DNA of 64,000 bases from Amborella trichopoda (Eukaryota; Streptophyta; Magnoliopsida; Amborellales; Amborellaceae): contig NW_006499969.1 of the NCBI RefSeq assembly GCF_000471905.2, forward strand, positions 732,185 through 796,184, given 5' to 3'. Numbering within the stretch: the stretch's first letter is position 1; the number at the start of each line of letters is the position of its first letter. The notes below the pieces were generated by a model. It did not search any database, had not been told where the DNA came from, and saw nothing but the letters and a program-made list of their open reading frames with translations. Shown piece by piece: positions 56,780-64,000 of the stretch. The translations under genes and the position numbers were made by a program.

Positions 56780-57481
56780 TCACTGACTAGGTGTCCATGT
56801 CTATGCAACATAGCTGCACACCTGTTGATCCATGTATTCTTGTAGCCAAAGGCCACCATGATCCCTCCAAAGATGCACCATGCTTCATCTAGTCTCTTGC
56901 ACTCCTCAAAAGAGTCCTAACACTATGTTATCAAATGGTTCCATTCACGTGCCACCACATCTTCTATAATCCATAGTCATTCAATATCCCTACAATATCC
57001 ATCCATGCATGCCACACATGTATGCAGCCTATTACCGAAACATCTTTGAAGAAACTGAACAATGGGAAACAAAATTGATAGAAAAGAGCTGATTGTTTTT
57101 CACGATGTTCTAAAATCTGACACATTGACTCGCTGACATAGGCGTCCATGTCTTTGCAACATAGCTGCACACCTGTTGATCCATGTATTCTTGCAGCCAA
57201 AGGCCACCATGATCCCTCCAAAGATGCACCATGCTTCATCTAGTCTCTTGCACTCCTCAAAAGAGTCCTAACACTATGTTATCAAATGGTTCCATTCACG
57301 TGCCACCACATCTTCTATAATCCATAGTCAGTCAATGTCCCTACAATATCCAGCCATGCATGCCACACATGTATGCAGCCTATTAGCGAAACATCTTTGA
57401 AGAAACTGAACAATGGGAAAGAAAATTGATAGCAAAGAGCTGATGGTCTTTCACGATGTTATAAAATCTGACACATTGACT
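56780..57481. repeat. 351-bp tandem duplication
   Basis: Two head-to-tail copies (56780-57130 and 57131-57481), very alike: GTCCATGTCTATGCAACATA at 56793 versus GTCCATGTCTTTGCAACATA at 57144, both ending AAAATCTGACACATTGAC. About a dozen differences by eye. A minus-strand frame (56964-57239) bridges the two copies and is not called as a gene. Confidence 0.93.
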
Positions 57482-58112
57482 CAGGACTCACCCAAGTCAA
57501 CTCGCCTGGGGCACTACATGAGTTGTGGCCTTCCGAGCCATAAGAGACTCAGCTGAAACTTAATATTTAAAAATCTCTTCCTTTTTTGTGAGATTGTTTG
57601 AGTCTGTTGAGACTTGTCCAAGTCCTTGAAGACTAGGCTCGGACCAGGTCGAGTCCCAAAAGGATTTCATGTTTTAAGTATATATATATATATATATATA
57701 TTATATTGAATGACCAACTTGACCTGTTAAGAAACCAGGCACATTGGTTGTATAACCAAAAGAAAAACGAATTGCCTGTTTACATGAAGAAATATCAGTG
57801 TAGGATTAGCATGCAATGTGCCTGAAGGTTGAGGACTCCAAAAAAAATGGAAACAATTAATACAACATGACGATTGACCTGTAAAGTGAGCGCTCTCCCC
57901 TGCCACACAAAAATTAAAAAATGTGCAATGGTCCTGGCTATGATAAAATAAAAAAATAAAAAATCCTACCATGGTTGACTTTCTGGGGTGTGCAACGGTC
58001 CCGGCTATGATTTGAGGAATATGGATAGAACAAAACAGTCACACTTCGGAGCCCAGATCGAGGAAGTGGGAATCAAATTGAAGCCAGAGAAATTTTTGGA
58101 CAAGAAGCCAAA
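57482..58112. other. Intergenic DNA with a (TA)n run
   Basis: (TA)n at about 57680-57702. The phrase GGTCCTGGCTATGAT/GGTCCCGGCTATGAT occurs twice (57931, 57996). No gene. Confidence 0.5.
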
Positions 58113-58606
58113 ATGAAATCAAGGCTCTCTCAGGAAGATCTCATGAGGAGTTGGAGGGTTATTCTGCTCTCAAAATCTATGAGAAGCAAGCAACCAAGCC
58201 ATTGGTCCCCTTTGGTGCCAGATCTCATCAAATTAGACTTCTATGCTTGCTCCTTCAGCAACTCTGGAAGAGCAGGGATAGGCAGACTGCTCAGTGACTG
58301 CCAGTTACAGGTAGTCTTCACCTTCTCAGTCCCTACTGGGGTCACAAGTTCTCCCACCGCCGAGGCTAGGGCCCTGTTGGAAGGCATCAAACTCTTTGAT
58401 GACAGCCGGGGGTCCACTATTTCTAGTGGAAGAAAGCTCCCAAAATGTAATTTCTTGGGCCTCAACAGCGACCATGATGCCACAGAGAATACAACACTAT
58501 TCGTCCAAATCAGTGTCCTAACAAGTGCTGTTTGTTTCAAACATGTTTGGAGGGCGGGCAACTCCAAAGTGGACACACTGGCTAGGCAGGGAGCCACACG
58601 TCGCAT
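58113..58606 (+). pseudogene. LINE-type RNase H domain remnant
   Basis: Open frame from 58113. Residues about 30-95 fit the RVT_3/RNase H domain that ends plant LINE ORF2: HWSPLVPDLIKLDFYACSFS, GRAGIGRLLSDCQLQVVFTF, SSPTAEARALLEGIKLF. The second part has HVWRAGNSKVDTLARQGA, the usual HV.R..N..AD.LA..G end. LDFYACS should read LNFDGS, so the first catalytic Asp is replaced by Tyr, and the middle strand with the third acidic residue (E.DS) is not seen. The RT and endonuclease are absent. Confidence 0.7.
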
Positions 58607-58659
58607 CCTTGATCTAAAAAGGCCTCATGGGGATGCTCAAATCTGAGTTTCCATCTCTG

Positions 58660-58850
58660 CATACCCCCCACCCCCTTCTACCTCTCCTGTCAACACACTC
58701 TCTCTCTCCTACTCCCCTTTTCCGCCGCTTGTTAGCAGGTATGCTGACTAGCACGGCTACTTCACAATTTGTTTATAGGAGTCTCCTTGATCTACATCTC
58801 TCTCTCACACACACACACACCTTCCCTATGTTCATTTTTGTGACTAAAAA
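58660..58850 (+). repeat. CT/CA-rich low-complexity tract
   Basis: Pyrimidine-rich sequence with CTCTCTCTCC and a (CA)n run near 58806. The open frame through it is low-complexity. Confidence 0.6.
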
Positions 58851-60678
58851 TATTTTCTGCGCTCTGCCTCTCTCTATTGATGTATGGGTACGAGACAGTC
58901 TCAATTTTTAATCATCTTATTGCTTAATACAATCTATTCAATTAGTCTCAAAATAAACAATAACATATCATTATTGAACGTCCTATTTAAGCACGACCAC
59001 CAACCGCTTTGTATGTCATTCAGACAAGTGTGCTATGACCACCAAACTTGCCTTAGCACAAGAGCACATGAACAACATGCCAATATCTTTTCTTCTAACC
59101 AGTTAACAATAATCAAAAGAATAATTAAGCTACAATATATGAAGGGTGTTCCCCCAGTCCTTACTATAGAATGACTGAACCAGCAAGAACAAGCACTGCA
59201 TTATTATTGACAACTCCAACTAAAGACAATGCGGTCAGAAAATAGCATACTGATATGTCAGCATAAATGCATGATGCCGATAAGGATAAGAATAAAAAAA
59301 TGAAGCCATAATGTGTATATCTACCGACGAAATAAATTTTTACTACAGAGGCATTTCTAAAATGCAGGGCATGAATGAAACAAACGTAATGCAGAAAGAT
59401 TTCAAGACAAGAATAAAGAAAGTACCCTTTTTCTGACAGCTGAGTAGCTTCTGCATCCCCTTCTACACAATGCAAAAACCAACGAGGACAGAAAAAAGTT
59501 TAGCATTGAAGCAAAAACTATAGAAAGAAATAAAAATTAATCTATACATCCAAAATAGATTCATTTAAAGACAAAAAATCTGCCGCCTAGATTGGGTCAT
59601 GCATGATAAATCAATCAAGATAAATTACCTTTTGATTGACTAGATTGTTCTTGAACTTCTTGCATTTACAAATTTATGAGGCAACAACATGCTTAATAAC
59701 TTGGGGTGATTACTCCTGGACTGAGCAAAAGCATCAAACAAAACCATCAAAAGCATGGGAGCTTTAAGTGTATGTTACTGCTACACATAGCATATGCTTC
59801 TTAAATCATCAAAATTTCCAAATGAAATCCAAGAAGAGAACAATGAATGGTGAGAACATTTGTTCAATGCAGCTGTTACAAGCTAGACACAAAGAAATAA
59901 ACATGCATTATAATAAATATGCATATGAAACTAGAAACGTAAGCAACGATGCAACTACGTAATGATGCAACAATGTCTTGCAAGCTACTTATACATATTT
60001 TCTATAAAGTATCCGTATGACATAAAATCAATAGTAGTCTTAGGTACTCTTAAACCAATTATAAAAAAAAATGATATGATTTTAAAGATATAATACGAAT
60101 TAATATAAAATTTTGTTTGTGTTAATATAATAGTTCTACAATCATGACAAGGGATCACACTACTTTCATAATGTAGATGGACCTGCTTCCCCAATCTCTC
60201 TAAATTTCTTTTCATGCATGATGCCACTGTAAGACCATTCATTCATAAATTTCAAGATTTTAGCCTTTATAAACTTAAAATTATTATTATTTATTTTTAA
60301 ATTATTCATCTAATGATAATAAAGCCATCCAAAAAACTTGAAAATTAAAAAATCCTCCTAAGACCTAAATCTAAGCATCTCACCAAAATGAAGTACTTAT
60401 ATTAATTAGGCTAAAAATATACTTTTCTTTCAAAAATATTTTTTTGTAATTGTTTATTAGAATAAAAGTAGTGTATATTTCAAATTTTGGATCAAACAAA
60501 TGGCCTTAAGATGGTTTTTTAAGATTATTGCATTATATTACTATATAGTTGTAAAATTATTGCTCAAATAAATAATATTAAGGGTTCAAATATTTCTTTC
60601 TAAAACAAATTATTTCTAGTTTAAAAATTTATTTATTTTTACATATTAATAATGAATAGTGATCTTATGAGAACCTAC
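58851..60678. other. AT-rich intergenic DNA
   Basis: No established gene. Two short minus-strand stretches with intron-like borders (around 59428-59466 and 59629-59660) are discussed as a weak finding. AT content is highest at 60240-60660. Confidence 0.4.
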
Positions 60679-60752
60679 AACAAATAGTGGTGGGGGACCA
60701 TGGAATCACTATTGCGACAAATAGTGGTGTGAGACCATGGAATCACTATTGA
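60679..60752 (+). repeat. 38-bp tandem duplication
   Basis: ACAAATAGTGGTG starts at 60679 and 60717, each unit running to CCATGGAATCACTATTG. Confidence 0.9.
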
Positions 60753-60862
60753 TCTTAACTCAAATCTCTAAGTAACTTTAATTACTAATTTCCTTTCCAG
60801 CACAAAAAAGTAGGAACAAAACTCACTGTCCAAGTTGTTGGGCCTCTCACTCCCCATCCACC

Positions 60863-60985
60863 TCTCTCTCGGCCTCAAAGGCCCCGTTGAAACCCATTGT
60901 CAGCAGCTCCCCTGCACCTCTCTCTCTAAAGAAATGGTCTCAAAGGCCCAGTTGAAACCCCTAGTTAGCAGCTCCCTTGCACCTC
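60863..60985 (+). repeat. About 60-bp tandem duplication in a CT-rich stretch
   Basis: CACCTCTCTCTC...CTCAAAGGCCC(C/A)GTTGAAACCC...AGCAGCTCCC is repeated twice. A purine-rich stretch at 61475-61575 (GGAGAGAGAGGACAGATTGA) is roughly complementary to the CT-rich part, so the two could pair. Confidence 0.75.
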
Positions 60986-61850
60986 TCTCTCTCTTGTTTT
61001 GTTGTCGAACGACAACAAAGAGTTAATGGTGGGGAAGAAAAAGCAGGATTTAGCTTTAGAGGATTCTCCCTGAAAATAATAAGCATTATCGGTAGAAAGA
61101 GAAAGAAGCAAAACATCCATCTTGGCTAGAACTGAAGGCCTACTACTATGAGATTGGACATGGAAATGTGAATCCTATGCTGGTAAGTGACTAATAGGGT
61201 CCAGATTTTCCAGATGTTTGCTGGTTTTAACATGAAAGGATGTCTAAGGAGCAAATTTTGAGAAGATATTAACAATTATTGCATGGTGCCTGGCTATAGT
61301 TTCATTTTTCATTTCTCCAGTTTTGGGTCTTATTGCTCATGATGCATCCAATCTCATTGTCAACAATCTGCCAGTTCTCCAACTAAAAGAACCCATTTCT
61401 ACAGAATTTGATTTAAATGGTTTAGTAAAGAGGTGCAGGGCAGCTTGCATTGGGCTTTTGAGGCCATTTATTTAGAGAGATGGAGAGAGAGGACAGATTG
61501 ATGGGGAGAGATAGAGAGAGAAAGGAGAGAGGGCATGAGGGAGAGAGGAGGGGGACGGATTGACGGGGAGGGAGAGGTATTGGGACGGTACTTTTAACTC
61601 GAGATTTGGATTGTGATTGACGGTGATTGTAGGGTCTAAGGCCTAATAACTTACACGTTAAAGATTATATATTTCATAGGATCATTACTTTTTTTTTATT
61701 TATATATATATATATATATAAACCTCATATGATCATTACTCTATTTAAAAATTAAGATTAAATTACATTTCAAAAAAATTATTAATGGCTACATTCATTT
61801 CAACATGTGAGTTAATGGACATATAGAAACCGTGTCCACTACTACTTAAT
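60986..61850. other. Intergenic DNA
   Basis: No gene recognised. A GA-rich block lies at 61475-61575 and (TA)n at about 61704-61720. Confidence 0.45.
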
Positions 61851-62231
61851 GGGTGTAGTTTGTATGGGTTTAAGACTCCAAACAATCGAAGTATAGCGCA
61901 CCTTTTAATATTGTTGAAATTTTCGATATTAGAAATCTTTGTGGCTTGAAACTTTATTTGATATCTAATTACAAAACTGAAAGCTTAAAAATAATGTCGA
62001 TCAAGCAGATCTATGAACACTTGATGAATTTTAAAAATTAATAGTACAAAAATATATTATAAGATCAACTATTTCCAAGACTTGAAATCCGTTTTTTCTC
62101 ATGTTCATATATCTTGAGGCCAAGATGATCGATTTGGAGATTTTTGGGCTTTGAAATATTATTTTCTACTGGATTTTTAAAGTGCGCTTTTATTTGATTG
62201 TTTAGAGCCTCGCCCTTATATAAACTTTTTC
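61851..62231 (+). mobile_element. MITE family 1, copy f (full length)
   Basis: GGGTGTAGTTTGTATGGG to TTATATAAACTTTTTCC, same orientation as copy a. Contains AAGCAGATCTATGAACACTTG, TATTTCCAAGACTTGAAATC and, near the right end, TTTGATTGTTTAGAGCCTCG, which is the inverted repeat of the left end of copies b and d. Confidence 0.72.
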
Positions 62232-63000
62232 CTTAAATAAAATCATGAAAAAGTATGTAGTACAAAGAGGTCAAGATCACTTTTCTCTAGCGGATCTTAA
62301 ATCGAGTGGTTGTAAGAGTATCTATCATTGACTAGACTCATAGTTAACAAATAAAAAAAGAGTACTTTGTGAAGCACCCCAATATGATTGTGTCCTCCTT
62401 GTAACAAAGAGAAAGAGTCTCATAGTATACAATCCTATCCAATTTGACTTCTAATGGTTAAAAATAATTATAAACTCTTTGTAGCAAAGATAAAATGACC
62501 ATATAATATATAATCTGATAAATCGCACTCTCAAGTCAACAAGTAAAACCTTTTATGAAGAAAGTAACCTATTTTAACCCACATTTCCCTTCTTATCCTG
62601 CTACCACTTGCTCTCTAAGCGAGTTTGACGCAAAATGTATCGGATTGTTACAAATTGAGTATAGAAAGCGGGAACCAACACAATTTCAAGTTTCAACATA
62701 AACCGATAATTTTAATATCAAAAGTGAATGTGCTAAAGCATCACATTTTGTTAGACGCCAGTCCGGTACATCTTGTGCCTAATCAACATATTTTGAAGAT
62801 CGGAAGCCGGTCCAATATATTATTTTATGCCGCACCAGTACATGTCGTGCATCATAGTTTGGTAGAGAAATATAGGTTAAAATGGGAAAAAAAAAATCAT
62901 CTTTTTTGGTTTGAGGTGGATAGAAAGAAAACAGGTGGGCCAAAAAAAAGTGGGAACAAATGAGTGGAGAAGAGGTAGGGAAAGGTCCTCTCATTTAAGG
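62232..63000. other. Intergenic DNA
   Basis: No gene. The 112-codon frame at 62625-62963 has no family features and ends in poly-A-driven Lys codons. Confidence 0.45.
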
Positions 63001-63445
63001 AGGGGTGGCAATGGGTGGGGTATGGGCCAGGTCCGATTGTAGTCATACCCATATCCGCTGGTCTTGTCACCCTCACTATGAGCTTCTTTTTTTTTCCCCA
63101 TTTTTTTTACCACCATATACCTATATTATTGGCAACAATGTCACAATCTCTCACAATTAAATTTCAAGCTGTGTGATTTATCGTTTAATAGCTAAATATG
63201 ACTACTAGTTCTAATTATATAAGATTCTTAATATTCCCAAATGAATAGGATTTAAAGTAAAGTATTTTATCTCGAATGGTTTACAGGTACAAGTCGGATC
63301 CAATTGGACGCCGACCCATATAGTGTTTGGGTCCAAGTTTTAGACCCAGACCCAGCCCACCGGGTCCAAATGCTAGACTCATACCCGACCCATGTCGGGT
63401 ATACCCTGCAAGTCCCAGCTTGGGTCCGGGTCAATTGCCACCCCT
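63001..63445. mobile_element. hAT-like short TIR element
   Basis: Bounded by AGGGGTGGCAAT at 63001 and its perfect reverse complement ATTGCCACCCCT at 63434. The interior next to each end is rich in GGGTC/GACCC words (CGGGTCCAAAT, GACCCATGTCGGG). This is the structure of the short GGGGTGGCAA-type elements scattered in plant genomes, usually attributed to hAT. No 8-bp target duplication is evident. Confidence 0.6.
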
Positions 63446-63808
63446 AAACACTAGTTTAGGGTTTCTTTGGACGGATCACTCACTCATAAATGCTCAAACT
63501 TTTGATACCTGGGGTGAGTAAATCTCTTTTTTAAAGAAAGAAATTTTTTGAAGGATTGACGTGTTTCGATTTAATTCAGTGTGTAACATTTGTAAAAGAA
63601 ATGGTGTACAAGCTTCAAAACATGTGCACTACAAGAACATGAGGGAGCACCCTATTTTGCAAGAGGGTCTACCATCTCTTACTTTCCCTGTAACATTGAA
63701 AATCTGAAGTTGGATCCCACCTAAAATGTCCTTAATTTGGTCAAATATAGGGATTAATCTCCGCAGGGTCTTTTTTTTTTTTCCCTTATCTATTGTATAG
63801 CATTAATT
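63446..63808. other. Intergenic DNA
   Basis: Nothing recognised apart from a poly-T tract near 63770. Confidence 0.4.
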
Positions 63809-64000
63809 AGGGGTGGCAGTGGAGCCAGATCCAATCAGGGACTGAAGGGTAGACCTAATCCAGGTCTACTTTTAGGTCCAAAACTTGGACCCGGGGTCGG
63901 GTCCGAGTTCAAATCTTGGAACTAAACACTATTTGAGTCCGAGTCCGGGGCCGGTTGGGTCCAGGTCTGAATCTGGTAATATTTCTTAGGTCCCAATATA
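63809..64000 (+). mobile_element. Second hAT-like short element, cut by the window end
   Basis: Begins AGGGGTGGCAGTG and continues with the same GGTCC/GGGTCGGGTCC word pattern (TTGGACCCGGGGTCGGG, GGTTGGGTCCAGGTC). The right end lies outside the window. Confidence 0.5.

Noticed and set aside
56964..57239. 91-codon minus-strand ORF, faintly PPR-like (LDEAWCIFGGIMVAFG in a neighbouring frame)
   Set aside because: It crosses the border of the 351-bp duplication, and no second PPR unit or helix pattern is present.
62625..62963. 112-codon ORF
   Set aside because: No similarity, and its end is driven by a poly-A run.
1..64000. tRNA, rRNA or snRNA genes
   Set aside because: No cloverleaf with A/B boxes and no rRNA or snRNA signature was recognised; tRNA-like words are only the primer-binding sites at 7753, 17291, 27586 and 30554.

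Overview
This window is nuclear DNA of a flowering plant, from an old, repeat-dense chromosomal region. It has no bacterial-style operons, Copia and Gypsy retrotransposons of plant lineages, TIR and fold-back MITEs, LINE remnants, a rearranged endogenous pararetrovirus (EPRV, Caulimoviridae), and broken copies of plant housekeeping genes (BRR2 helicase, TWISTED DWARF1/FKBP42, a nodulin-21/VTL iron transporter, an F-box-associated gene). I find no intact protein-coding gene; every recognisable coding region carries stops, frameshifts or deletions. The species cannot be named from the sequence. Two runs of N (11273-11558, 25514-25912) are assembly gaps.

Layout. 0-5 kb: AT-rich DNA, a MITE, then a degraded copy of the 5' part of BRR2 with both ATPase motifs altered. 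5-11 kb: a LINE ORF1 (DUF4283) fragment cut by the 1.9-kb LTR of a Copia element (Copia-A) whose 3' half is missing. 11.9-12.4 kb: a minus-strand VTL iron-transporter pseudogene. 16.1-22.1 kb: a Copia element (Copia-B) with two LTRs inserted into an F-box-associated coding region. 22-26.4 kb: MITEs, TA microsatellites and a weak plant-mobile-domain fragment.

26.4-37.7 kb: three EPRV segments in +, -, + orientation, flanked on both outer sides by (TA)n. They cover movement protein, coat protein with zinc finger, protease, reverse transcriptase and RNase H, plus two copies of the intergenic promoter. Two segment ends fall at the tRNA-Met primer-binding site. 37.7-40.1 kb: a TIR MITE and a multi-exon FKBP42/TWD1 pseudogene on the minus strand.

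42.6-54.85 kb: a GC-richer, minus-strand Gypsy element of the Tat lineage. It has gag (with three zinc-knuckle modules) and protease but no recognisable RT, RNase H or integrase. Its 3' region holds several unrelated tandem arrays and an open frame on the opposite strand. 54.85-64 kb: a MITE fragment, a Copia RT fragment, a 351-bp tandem duplication, a LINE RNase H remnant, another full MITE and hAT-like short elements.

The parts do not form a working pathway. The window is a record of nested insertions: LTR into LINE, Copia into F-box gene, MITE into Tat LTR, and MITEs and EPRV at TA repeats. The most unusual items are the architecture of the EPRV cluster, the non-autonomous Tat element, and a palindromic MITE family whose two ends vary together.
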